From contig JAEWGD010000014.1 of NCBI GenBank assembly GCA_023388515.1, forward strand, positions 1 through 64,000: a stretch of DNA of 64,000 nucleotides, written 5' to 3'. Of this stretch, positions 24,896-34,177 are shown piece after piece. Position 1 is the first letter of the stretch. Every line of letters begins with the position of its first letter. The notes under the pieces are model-generated. The model ran no database searches. It was not told where the DNA came from and was given only the letters and a program-made list of their open reading frames with translations. The stretch comes from Bacillota bacterium. GTDB taxonomy: Bacteria; Bacillota; Clostridia; Oscillospirales; Ruminococcaceae. Both the position numbers and the translations under genes were made by a program.

Positions 24896-24940
24896 AAAAT
24901 AGGCATTATCAGTTTTCAGTTACTGATAATGCCTTTTAAT
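24893..24940. terminator. Bidirectional terminator between scifB and mscL
   Basis: A perfect 13-bp stem (24901-24913 with 24922-24934) is flanked by an A-rich tract on the left and TTTTAAT on the right, serving both convergent genes. Confidence 0.85.
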
Positions 24941-24954
24941 ATTATATTGGTTAA

Positions 24955-25413
24955 TTATTTTTGCTGTTGATTTTTAAGTAAATCTCTTATTTCTGTAAGC
25001 AAAACTTCCTCATTCGATGGCTTTGGAGGAGCTGGCTTTTCAGCTGGTTTCTTTTTTGTAATTTTATTTAGTGTCTTAACGATAAAGAACACGCAAGCTG
25101 CAATAATTAAGAAGTTAACAACTGCTTGTAAAAAGCTACCGTATGCAATTACAGGGTGGTCACCGAATGGGATTTCTAATGTTAGTCTGTTGAAGTTTAT
25201 ACCTCCGACAAATATTCCTACAATAGGCATAATAATGTTGTTAACAAGCGAATTAACGATTGCTGTAAATGCAGTACCGATGATGATACCAACAGCTAAG
25301 TCCATTACATTACCTTTGGATATAAACTCCTTGAATTCGCCGATAATTGACGATTTACTTTTAGTAGCGTTTGGGTTTGTGGTTGTTTGTGGAACATTTT
25401 TTTCTTCTGACAT
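24955..25413 (-). CDS. mscL: Large-conductance mechanosensitive channel MscL
   Basis: A pentameric membrane channel that opens under membrane tension to release solutes during osmotic downshock. It has 152 aa. A Pro/Asn/Lys-rich N-terminal extension precedes the conserved amphipathic and TM1 segment FISKGNVMDLAVGIIIG, followed by NSLVNNIIMPIVGIFVGG. TM2 is near residues 90-112 with KTLNKITKKK after it, and a C-terminal helix ends in LLTEIRDLLKNQ. The N-terminal extension of about 25 residues is longer than in E. coli. The start is behind GGAGG. Confidence 0.96.
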   Translation of the reverse strand: MSEEKNVPQTTTNPNATKSKSSIIGEFKEFISKGNVMDLAVGIIIGTAFTAIVNSLVNNIIMPIVGIFVGGINFNRLTLEIPFGDHPVIAYGSFLQAVVNFLIIAACVFFIVKTLNKITKKKPAEKPAPPKPSNEEVLLTEIRDLLKNQQQK

Positions 25414-25851
25414 ATTATATTTCCTCCAATATTTTAATTTAGAAATGTAAAGACATAATTAATTTGACTGGAATAATACAGGGGTTAATTGTCAATTATC
25501 TTATAGAAAGCATTAATAAGATGGAAATTAGCAACATTAACAATATTTCAGCCTACATCTATATAATTATATCACATTTTTCTACAAATTTCACTAGTAA
25601 TATCAAACAAAAAATAAAGCAAATTTTCGGTGTGCTTGTACACGAATCTATATAAACCAATAATTGTTAACAAGGAAACTTAAAAAGCACTCTCGTTTTT
25701 GGTTAATTACAACAAATTGCAACAGTTAAATTAGTGAATAATTAGCGTATATTTTTATTAGATAGATATGGTATAATAATAGTATTATTAATAATTATAT
25801 TTGGTTTTAAATTGATTAGCTTAAAAGCTTTAATGTATAGGAGAGTGAATT
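25414..25851. other. Intergenic region with vanY-like promoter only
   Basis: 438 A+T-rich bases between divergent mscL and the VanY-like gene. The one signal I trust is an extended -10, TGGTATAAT (25769-25777), about 75 bases upstream of the peptidase start. A 63-codon open frame at 25464-25655 has no ribosome site and a biased composition, and I do not believe it. Confidence 0.4.
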
Positions 25852-26802
25852 ATGGTTTATGGAAATGGTAAGAAGATTGGGTTAACTGTGTTGCTAAGTA
25901 TCGTCATATTTGCAGTCATAATATTTGCGATTATTGGAATATGGTATAAGCTAAAAGGCTTTGATAAAATTCAACATGGCTTTCAATCGAATACTTTATC
26001 AAGCAGTGACGTTGAAGAAGTCAATAAACTTGAGGGAAATTATGGTTTGACTCAAGTTTCAAACACTCAAGTCAATATGGGCGATTTGATTTTGGTTAAC
26101 GGCTACTATGAGTATAAAGGGGATAGCTCGGATATAGCAATTATATATGAGAATAAAAACGAGTATTATTCGGTTAGCTCGTATGAGGATAGTGCTAAAC
26201 CGATTCTAATTGATAAGCTTAATCTAATGGTTGAGGGTTTTTATGCAGCTACAAACAAGCAGGATATAAATATTATAAGTGGATTTCGTACAAGGGAGTT
26301 GCAACAACGATTGTATGATGAGGGTGACGCTGAATATGTCGCACGTCCTGGATTTAGCGAGCATGAAACAGGTTATGCAGTGGATTTGGGGCTGTATGAT
26401 GGTGAATATTCATCTCAATTTGATGGTACGGGCGAATACGAATGGATTTCACAGAATTGCTATAAGTATGGCTTTATTTTGAGGTATCCTCTGGGCATGG
26501 AAGGGCTGACACAAATAAACTATGAGCCTTGGCATTATCGCTATATTGGTAGTCCTCATGCATATTATATTTGGCAGAATGGTCTTTGCTTGGAGGAGTA
26601 TATCGAGCTAATGAGAATGTATCCGTTTAATGGTGAACATTTGGTAATTACTGATTATAATGGTGATGTTTATGAGATATATTATGTTTCAAAGGATACT
26701 GTTGCAGAGTTCACAGAAGTAGCTGTTCCTAATGAAAAGCCATATACTATTTCGGGTGATAACATTGGTGGGTTTATTGTGACGGTGAAGATGTCGGCTT
26801 GA
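25852..26802 (+). CDS. VanY-type D-alanyl-D-alanine carboxypeptidase family protein
   Basis: A membrane-anchored zinc peptidase of family M15B that trims the terminal D-Ala from peptidoglycan stems. One N-terminal helix (about residues 10-32) anchors it outside the membrane. The catalytic domain (about residues 125-250) has SGFRTRELQQRL, then SEHETGYAVDLGL with the zinc ligands His and Asp, and EPWHYRYIG with the third ligand. About 60 residues of unknown role follow the domain. No van regulatory or ligase genes are near, so housekeeping wall editing is more likely than vancomycin resistance. Confidence 0.9.
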   Translation: MVYGNGKKIGLTVLLSIVIFAVIIFAIIGIWYKLKGFDKIQHGFQSNTLSSSDVEEVNKLEGNYGLTQVSNTQVNMGDLILVNGYYEYKGDSSDIAIIYENKNEYYSVSSYEDSAKPILIDKLNLMVEGFYAATNKQDINIISGFRTRELQQRLYDEGDAEYVARPGFSEHETGYAVDLGLYDGEYSSQFDGTGEYEWISQNCYKYGFILRYPLGMEGLTQINYEPWHYRYIGSPHAYYIWQNGLCLEEYIELMRMYPFNGEHLVITDYNGDVYEIYYVSKDTVAEFTEVAVPNEKPYTISGDNIGGFIVTVKMSA

Positions 26803-27014
26803 TTTTTGGTGTTTAACTAGCATATGTTTTCTTTGTTGTCATGGAATAAGTTTGGTATTATTTAATTAGTGAAACAAGAACCAAAGCGAAAGTAAAAATA
26901 AAATTATAGATTGACAGACATCTCTTGTTATGATAAAATAAATAGGCGTGAAATGGTGGATTTTATCTAATAAAAAAACATTTCTGTAATAATAGACGTG
27001 AATGGAGTATTTAT

Positions 27015-27599
27015 ATGAAGAAAATTATTATGGCTTTTATTTTGTCAATTTTAATATGCTTTTCAATGGTCGGCTGTTCGGGTAAATCTGAATTTTCATC
27101 AAAGGGAAGGATAGACAACAAGGACATTCTTGATACTGCTAGCAGTAACTTAGTGATTGACGGCGTTCCTGTTGCTACACCGTTTTCCCTTAATGATTTG
27201 GGCGAGGGGTTCACTTATGATAAAAACAGGTATTTTTCTGAAAGTGATGATGGATATTATCTTGTAACATTCGTTGTTCATGACGGTGTGAAGGTTATGG
27301 AGGTTCAGATATATGGGCTTACTGAGGAGCATAAAACTAACGAGGAGCTGTTGAATTCAACGGAGATTGATTATATCAGTTCAGAGGCTGGCTACTTGGG
27401 AACGGTTGAATTTGACGGTGTAAAGGTGGGGGACAATATAAGCGAACTTAGCGATTGGGGAGAGCCTAGCGAAAAGAAAGAAGGCTTTATCCGTTTTAAA
27501 GGCTATGACGAAAACAGGCTTAAAGGTACGCTTTCGTTTACTCATAGCAAGGCTGAAGAAAAAATAATCGACAAAATTTCACTTTTTATGTATGAGTAA
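27015..27599 (+). CDS. Hypothetical lipoprotein
   Basis: A 194-aa protein. The signal MKKIIMAFILSILICFSMVGCSG carries a lipobox with Cys about 21 and is followed by a polar domain with no motif I can name. The segment GVKVGDNISELSDWGEP resembles the 'GxxVGDxxxElxxxlGxP' pattern of small substrate-recognition lipoproteins in Firmicutes. It is probably exported and lipid-anchored. The gene is monocistronic, with a strong terminator after it. Confidence 0.75.
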   Translation: MKKIIMAFILSILICFSMVGCSGKSEFSSKGRIDNKDILDTASSNLVIDGVPVATPFSLNDLGEGFTYDKNRYFSESDDGYYLVTFVVHDGVKVMEVQIYGLTEEHKTNEELLNSTEIDYISSEAGYLGTVEFDGVKVGDNISELSDWGEPSEKKEGFIRFKGYDENRLKGTLSFTHSKAEEKIIDKISLFMYE

Positions 27600-27620
27600 A
27601 ATTAATAAAATAATATAATG

Positions 27621-27652
27621 AAAAAAGGATACCATTATGGTATCCTTTTTTA
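27621..27652. terminator. Bidirectional terminator between the lipoprotein and ABC-F genes
   Basis: A long perfect hairpin, with arms GGATACCA and TGGTATCC around TTA, is flanked by six A and six T. Confidence 0.9.
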
Positions 27653-27665
27653 TGCAAATTAGGCT

Positions 27666-29600
27666 TTATTCCAGTTCAATAAGTTCCTCAAACTTTTCGT
27701 CCATAAGGTTTTTAATATACTCAATCTCCGTACATTTCTCACGTATAAGCTTGAAATCAGAGTAAACCTCGTCCTTAGTAATTTCCTCTTGCAAGCTGTC
27801 AAGGTCATTTTGCAGATTCTCTATTTCAGTTTCCAAAGCCTTCATTCTATTGCGTCGCTGAACTTCTAAATTACGCTGTTCTTTCGTGCGATATGCTTTA
27901 ACGCCCTTAGCTTGAGCCTCTTGTTTTGCAAGTTCTTGTTTTTGCTGTTCCTCATGCTTTTGAGTTGCCATTTCCTTTTCACGCTTTGTTTTCATATAAG
28001 AATCAAAGTTACCGTCAAAGTTTTCAACATTATCAGCATTGATTTCTATTATTCTAGTCGCCAACTTGTTTAGCAAATACCTGTCGTGTGATACAAAAAT
28101 AATCGTGCCATCATAATCTATCAAGGCTTGCTCAAGCACTTCCTTTGTAGTTAAGTCAAGGTGGTTTGTAGGCTCATCAAGTAGCAACACATTGCCCTTT
28201 TCAAGCATCATTACAGCGAAACGAACCTTTGCACGTTCGCCACCACTAATTACGCCAATTGGCTTGAAAACATTTTCACCAACAAGCCTAACCTTACCCA
28301 AAAGGCTACGGATTTCAAAATCAGTAAGGCTTGGGTACTTGCTATGCAACTCGTCAAAAACGGTATTTTTAGGGTTCAGTATAGTGTTTTCCTGTTCAAA
28401 GTATGATATTTTCACATTCGATGTCCAACGAATTTTGCCTTTATGGGGGAGCTTCCCCTGTAATATTTTCAAAAGTGTAGACTTCCCAGCACCGTTATCG
28501 CCAATAATTGCAACCTTTTCGCCACGCTTCACCTCAAAAGAAACATTATCTGCAAGCGTTTTATGGGACTCATTTTCGCCAACTGAAATATCAATATCTT
28601 GCACATTCAGCAAGTCAAACGGTGGAGCAACATTATATTCAAGTGTAATTTTAGATGCTTTTGTCGGAGCAAATGGCTTGTCTATAATATCCATCTTCTC
28701 AAGGGTTTTCACTCTACTTTGGGCACTTTTGGAGGTTGATGCACGAACTATATTTTTCGCAACATAATCCTCAAGCTTTGCAATCTCCTTTTGTTGTCGG
28801 TCATATTCCTTTTGCTGACGAACAACAGCCTCCTCTTTAAGCCTTGTAAACGCAGTGTAATTGCCCTTATAGCGTGTGAGAACTCCTCTTTCGATTTCGC
28901 ATACGCTCTGTACAAGAGTGTCAAGAAAGTATCTATCATGCGATACAATCAGCAACGCACCCTTGTAGGATTTAAGGTAATCTTCAAGCCAAAGAACTGT
29001 TTTAAAGTCAAGGTGATTGGTCGGCTCGTCAAGTATCAGTAAATTTGGTGCTTCAAGCAGAAGTTTTGAGAGGGCAAGCCTTGTTTTCTCGCCACCACTA
29101 AAGCCAGAAATAACCCTGTTAAACTGGCTATCATCAAAGCCCATACCACTCAATACAGTTTTTATTTTTACATCTATGAGGTATCCGTCATTCGCCTCAA
29201 AAATGGCTGTAATTCGTGAATATTCTTCGGTAAGTTCAGTAATATCACCACTTGCGTTCTTAGAAATCTCCTGTTCAAGTTCGTGCATTCTAGCATGAAT
29301 ATCCAAAAGCTCATGAAATACATTTTTCATTTCAGCAATAACAGTATTTTCGTTATCCAACGCACCAGTTTGCTCAAGATAGCCAACGGAAGCCTTATTG
29401 GAAAAAGAAATAATACCGTCCTCATCAGTGAATTTATCGGGTAGTTCCTTTCCTGTAAGAATACGAATCAACGTGGTTTTTCCACATCCATTTACGCCAA
29501 TAAGACCTAAACGGTCATTATCCTCAATGGTGAGATTAACATTTTTTAGTACTTGGTTTCCATTATAGAATTTATTTACATTTGTTAAAGATGCTAACAT
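27666..29600 (-). CDS. ABC-F family ATPase (ribosome-associated)
   Basis: A cytosolic protein of 644 aa with two ABC domains and no membrane part. Domain 1: Walker A IGVNGCGKTTL (about residue 38), signature FSGGEKTRLALSKLL, Walker B LLILDEPTNHLD. A charged linker with coiled-coil character lies at about residues 250-310 (RQQKEYDRQQKEIAKLEDYV). Domain 2: IGDNGAGKSTLL, ISGGERAKVRFAVMML, VLLLDEPTNHLD. The C-terminal 90 residues form an Uup-like coiled coil. ABC-F proteins bind the ribosomal E site to rescue stalled or drug-bound ribosomes. The layout resembles YdiF/Uup housekeeping members, but an antibiotic-protection role cannot be excluded. Confidence 0.93.
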   Translation of the reverse strand: MLASLTNVNKFYNGNQVLKNVNLTIEDNDRLGLIGVNGCGKTTLIRILTGKELPDKFTDEDGIISFSNKASVGYLEQTGALDNENTVIAEMKNVFHELLDIHARMHELEQEISKNASGDITELTEEYSRITAIFEANDGYLIDVKIKTVLSGMGFDDSQFNRVISGFSGGEKTRLALSKLLLEAPNLLILDEPTNHLDFKTVLWLEDYLKSYKGALLIVSHDRYFLDTLVQSVCEIERGVLTRYKGNYTAFTRLKEEAVVRQQKEYDRQQKEIAKLEDYVAKNIVRASTSKSAQSRVKTLEKMDIIDKPFAPTKASKITLEYNVAPPFDLLNVQDIDISVGENESHKTLADNVSFEVKRGEKVAIIGDNGAGKSTLLKILQGKLPHKGKIRWTSNVKISYFEQENTILNPKNTVFDELHSKYPSLTDFEIRSLLGKVRLVGENVFKPIGVISGGERAKVRFAVMMLEKGNVLLLDEPTNHLDLTTKEVLEQALIDYDGTIIFVSHDRYLLNKLATRIIEINADNVENFDGNFDSYMKTKREKEMATQKHEEQQKQELAKQEAQAKGVKAYRTKEQRNLEVQRRNRMKALETEIENLQNDLDSLQEEITKDEVYSDFKLIREKCTEIEYIKNLMDEKFEELIELE

Positions 29601-29639
29601 ATTTCGACTCCAGACTTTGATAAGTTTAAACCATACTTT

Positions 29640-29668
29640 AGTATATAATAACCTGAAAGTTTTGTCAA
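29640..29668 (-). promoter_or_regulatory. Promoter of the ABC-F gene
   Basis: On the minus strand TTGACA (29663-29668), 17 bases, TATACT (29640-29645), about 40 bases from the start codon. Confidence 0.65.
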
Positions 29669-29680
29669 GTTTTAGCCCAA

Positions 29681-29711
29681 AAGAGCAAGCACCGAGCGTT
29701 AAACTCAGTGC
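29681..29711 (-). terminator. Terminator of the Thr-rich surface protein gene
   Basis: On the minus strand GCACTGAG (29704-29711) pairs with CTCGGTGC (29689-29696), one G-U, and is followed by a T-containing tract. It lies 40 bases past the stop codon. Confidence 0.55.
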
Positions 29712-29750
29712 CTGTCTTTTATATATAAATTTATTGAAAAGGGGGGCAAA

Positions 29751-31196
29751 TTAATATACGAATCCAAGCCTTTTGAGGTGTATCAAATCGAAAACATTTA
29801 CAACATTATCGTTATTAAAATCCATAGATTCTGTTGTTTCCTCTTGATTAGGTTTGTTTAATAAAATGCTTATTGATTTTTTTGTAAGCATTTGGACATC
29901 AACTGTTGTTTCAGTTGTTTCTTCAGTTTCGGAGACAGTTGTGGTTTCGTCAGTTTCAGCTACAGTTGTTATTTCAGCTGTTTGAGTAGTCAGTTCTGTT
30001 TCAGATACAGTAGTAGTTTCCTCAACCTCAGTGGTTTCTGGAATAATTGTAACTGCTGGAGAATTAGCATAATAAACTGTTATATTTTCCAAAGTAATAG
30101 ACTGCTGTTCTCCATACCAATAACCGACTTGCAATATTCCATGTTCAATATTTATATCAATATTTTCATCAATTAGTATTTCCATAGAGTGGTTATTATC
30201 ATCAAGATTAAGATTAAAATCCTCTTGATACCAACCACCGTTAGCTGTTATAGTTGACAACCCAACGGAAGCAGAAATCGTTCCTAATTTACCATTATTA
30301 GAGATAATATTAATAGAAAATGATTCTATATTGTCGGTACTTTCTATTAAATCATAAAGTGGAATTTGAACCATTTTTGAATTCAGCGAATAGTTAAGAA
30401 CTGTATTAAACACATATTCTCTTTGATTAATTGGAGTTGTAGTTGTAGTAGGTTGTGTAGTTGTAGTAGGTTGTGTAGTTGTGGTAGGTTGTGTAGTTGT
30501 AGTAGGTTGTGTAGTTGTGGTAGGTTGTGTAGTTGTGGTAGGTTGTGTAGTTGTGGTAGCTTGTGTAGTCGTGGTAGCCTCCGTAGTCGTGGTAGCATCC
30601 ACAGGCGTTGTGGTCTCAGTTACCCTTGTCCAAGTTGCTTTTACGGACAATGTAAGCCCAGACATTATGCCAGGAACAAGAAAGCTTTCGCCTGCTTGAT
30701 AAATTGTATTTTTATAAGACCAACCAGCAAAATCATAGCCACTATATGTAAATGTAGGTTCAGGCATGGAAATATATTCTCCAACAGTACCCGTAACATA
30801 CATAGTATTTCCACTTCCATTGCTAGATGTAAAACTCATTCTATAAACAGATGCCTTCCAAACAGCTGTAAAAGTAACGTTTTGGTTTGGCATTCTATAT
30901 TGCCCGTAAGGAGTGTATGTTTTTCTATCATATTCGCAATACCAGCCTGTTATTTCATATCCAAGCCTTGAAAACCTCATTGTGTCAGGAAGGTCGAAAA
31001 TCGCACCCTCTGCACGTTCATTGAACGTAACCTCTGAGCTACCAGAAATATCTGAATAATTTCCAGCTTTATATGTTACTTCATAGTAAGTAATAGCTGA
31101 AACATTGTTCTCATTTAGAATTGGTAACGATAAAAAGGATAATACAAAAATTATAGAAATAACTAGAGAGAAAAATCTTTTCACATTGGTTATCAT
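29751..31196 (-). CDS. Secreted InlB-repeat surface protein with Thr-rich linker and half dockerin
   Basis: An exported protein of 481 aa. The signal peptide (about residues 1-33) is followed by two Listeria-Bacteroides (InlB B-type, Flg_new) repeats of the 'GYEITGWYCE...FTAVWK' form (about residues 40-185). A hexapeptide Thr linker, TTTTQP and variants (about residues 190-260), and a beta-rich domain (about 265-385) come next, and then a second Thr/Glu-rich linker. The end, DFNNDNVVNVFDLIHLKRLG, is a single calcium-loop repeat of dockerin type, half of a normal dockerin. Likely a cell-surface or cellulosome-associated adhesin. The ATG at 31196 follows AAAGGGG. Tandem c-di-GMP riboswitches precede it. 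Confidence 0.87.
   Translation of the reverse strand: MITNVKRFFSLVISIIFVLSFLSLPILNENNVSAITYYEVTYKAGNYSDISGSSEVTFNERAEGAIFDLPDTMRFSRLGYEITGWYCEYDRKTYTPYGQYRMPNQNVTFTAVWKASVYRMSFTSSNGSGNTMYVTGTVGEYISMPEPTFTYSGYDFAGWSYKNTIYQAGESFLVPGIMSGLTLSVKATWTRVTETTTPVDATTTTEATTTTQATTTTQPTTTTQPTTTTQPTTTTQPTTTTQPTTTTQPTTTTTPINQREYVFNTVLNYSLNSKMVQIPLYDLIESTDNIESFSINIISNNGKLGTISASVGLSTITANGGWYQEDFNLNLDDNNHSMEILIDENIDINIEHGILQVGYWYGEQQSITLENITVYYANSPAVTIIPETTEVEETTTVSETELTTQTAEITTVAETDETTTVSETEETTETTVDVQMLTKKSISILLNKPNQEETTESMDFNNDNVVNVFDLIHLKRLGFVY
30436..30600 (-). repeat. 18-bp tandem repeat encoding the TTTTQP linker
   Basis: About nine units of 18 bp (TTTTQP six times, plus TTTTQA, TTTTEA and end variants) lie inside the surface-protein gene. 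The unit is in frame, so slippage would change linker length without a frameshift. Confidence 0.85.
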
Positions 31197-31239
31197 GATA
31201 AATGCCCCTTTCAATACCTAAATAATGTAACGCAATGCC

Positions 31240-31271
31240 AAAAACCGACATCCTTATTACTAAGAATGCCG
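31240..31271 (-). terminator. Terminator after c-di-GMP riboswitch copy A
   Basis: On the minus strand an 11-bp stem (31261-31271 with 31246-31256, two G-U pairs) with a 4-nt loop is followed by GTTTTTGG. It sits between the proximal aptamer and the surface-protein start and is a likely expression platform. Confidence 0.7.
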
Positions 31272-31296
31272 ATTATAGTTACCCCTTTAAAAAGAG

Positions 31297-31372
31297 TGCA
31301 ACCGGCTGTCTTTTCATAAAAATTATGAAGAGGACCCATGGCTTTGCGTCCTTACTTTTCAGTAAGTTTGCC
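31297..31372 (-). promoter_or_regulatory. Cyclic di-GMP-I (GEMM) riboswitch, proximal copy A
   Basis: Read on the minus strand it has GGCAAACTTACTGAAAAGTAAGGACGCAAAGCC in pieces: the GGCAAAC start, a GAAA-capped stem, the invariant GGACGCAAAGCCA, GGGTC, a second stem, and AGCCGGTTGC at the end. The GAAA tetraloop and its receptor are present. It binds c-di-GMP and is expected to control the surface protein downstream. Confidence 0.9.
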
Positions 31373-31399
31373 CAAATTATATTTAGTTTTAGATAACGC

Positions 31400-31431
31400 A
31401 AAAAAGCCAATATCAAAAAGACATTGGCTTT
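31400..31431 (-). terminator. Terminator after c-di-GMP riboswitch copy B
   Basis: On the minus strand AAAGCCAAT (31423-31431) pairs with ATTGGCTTT (31403-31411) and runs directly into T's. It stands between the two aptamers, so copy B has its own termination switch before copy A is transcribed. Confidence 0.85.
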
Positions 31432-31449
31432 GACAAAGCGAAAACTTTG

Positions 31450-31524
31450 TGCAACCGGCTGTCTTTTCATAAAATTATGAAGAGGACCCATGGCTTTGCG
31501 TCCTTACCTTTCAGTAAGTTTGCC
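31450..31524 (-). promoter_or_regulatory. Cyclic di-GMP-I (GEMM) riboswitch, distal copy B
   Basis: It is nearly identical to copy A through the core (GGCAAAC, GAAA loop, GGACGCAAAGCC, AGCCGGTTGC) and lies about 75 bases upstream of it in the transcript. The main differences are one base in the GAAA-capped stem (GGTAAG versus AGTAAG) and one fewer A/T in the second loop. Confidence 0.9.
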
Positions 31525-31572
31525 TACTATTAAATTTAGTAAATGGAAATAGTGTACTAAAACTATGACTAC

Positions 31573-31601
31573 AGTGTAACATAAAAGAATATTATTGTCA
31601 A
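31573..31601 (-). promoter_or_regulatory. Promoter of the tandem riboswitch transcript
   Basis: On the minus strand TTGACA (31596-31601), 17 bases, TACACT (31573-31578), starting about 40 bases before aptamer B. It would give a leader of roughly 370 nt. Confidence 0.6.
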
Positions 31602-31710
31602 TAGCATTTCCATATATATTAATAAGTTCGACATTTTAAACAAAAATACCTTGCTTTATTGTAGAATTCAAATATTTGACACAATAAAACATAATTTTTT
31701 TAAAAGTATA

Positions 31711-33469
<1,759 letters not shown>

Positions 33470-33703
33470 GATTATAATTTTAAATAAACACTTATATTAT
33501 TGTACTATTTTTTTTATCAAATTGCAAGACATAAATTAAATTTTATACATATATTATAGAGCTTTTTATTTTTAGCAAAATTAATTACAAAATTTTAATA
33601 AAAAACTTTCGTATTATGCAGTATTTTGAACAGTTCAATCGTTTTATTAGTAGAGTAAGCTTACTGGGGATTAGATATTTTGACAAGAAAGGGGATGACG
33701 GGA

Positions 33704-34177
33704 GTGGATTTTTCTGAGAAGTACGACAAATATTCAGCTATGATTTATAGAATTTGTGCGATTAGGCTTGGCTCAAAGTATGACGCAGAGGACGCAGTAC
33801 AAAATGTTTTTATAAAATTATACTACAAAGCACCTGATTTTGCAACCGATGAAGAAGAAAAAGCATGGCTTATAAGAGTAGCAATTAATACTTGCAAGGA
33901 CTACCAAAAATCATTTTGGAATAAGAAAACAGTATCCCTTGAGGAAGCAGCAAATGTTTCATATGCAGCAACAGAAAACGTAGAAAAACTTATTGACATT
34001 TTCAATTTACCACCAAAATATAGAACAGTTTTACAGCTTTTTTATTACGAGGGTTATTCAGTAAAGGAAATTGCAGAGATAATGAAAATATCAGAAAAAA
34101 CAGTAACGTCACATTTATGTCGAGCAAGAAAACGATTGAAGGTTGAAATGGAGGTTGAAGAGTATGCAGGAACGTGA
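33704..34177 (+). CDS. ECF-type RNA polymerase sigma factor
   Basis: A sigma-70 family factor of about 157 aa with regions 2 and 4 only. Region 2 contains YDAEDAVQNVFIKLYYKAP and EKAWLIRVAINTCKDYQKS, and region 4 ends with GYSVKEIAEIMKISEKTVTSHLCRARKRLK. The GTG at 33704 stands 9 bases after AAAGGGG; an in-frame ATG at 33695 directly abuts that site and is less likely. The next gene overlaps its end by 14 bp and encodes a membrane protein with an anti-sigma layout, so the two form a coupled pair. Confidence 0.9.
   Translation: MDFSEKYDKYSAMIYRICAIRLGSKYDAEDAVQNVFIKLYYKAPDFATDEEEKAWLIRVAINTCKDYQKSFWNKKTVSLEEAANVSYAATENVEKLIDIFNLPPKYRTVLQLFYYEGYSVKEIAEIMKISEKTVTSHLCRARKRLKVEMEVEEYAGT

Noticed and set aside
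25464..25655. 63-codon open frame between mscL and the VanY-like gene
   Set aside because: No ribosome site or promoter, and a composition typical of random A+T-rich DNA.
25852..26802. Vancomycin resistance gene vanY
   Set aside because: The M15B domain is present, but no vanRS, vanHAX or ligase genes are nearby, so resistance is not supported.
30423..30971. Long Cys/Ser-rich open frame opposite the Thr-repeat protein
   Set aside because: It is the antisense of the Thr repeat, which creates artificial open frames. The minus-strand gene has a signal peptide, ribosome site and sensible domains.
29751..31196. CRISPR-like array from the regular 18-bp repeats
   Set aside because: The repeats are contiguous without spacers and code for the in-frame TTTTQP linker.
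31279..31491. 70-codon open frame over the region before the surface protein
   Set aside because: It consists of the two c-di-GMP aptamers and one terminator; the repeated peptide is an effect of the duplicated RNA.
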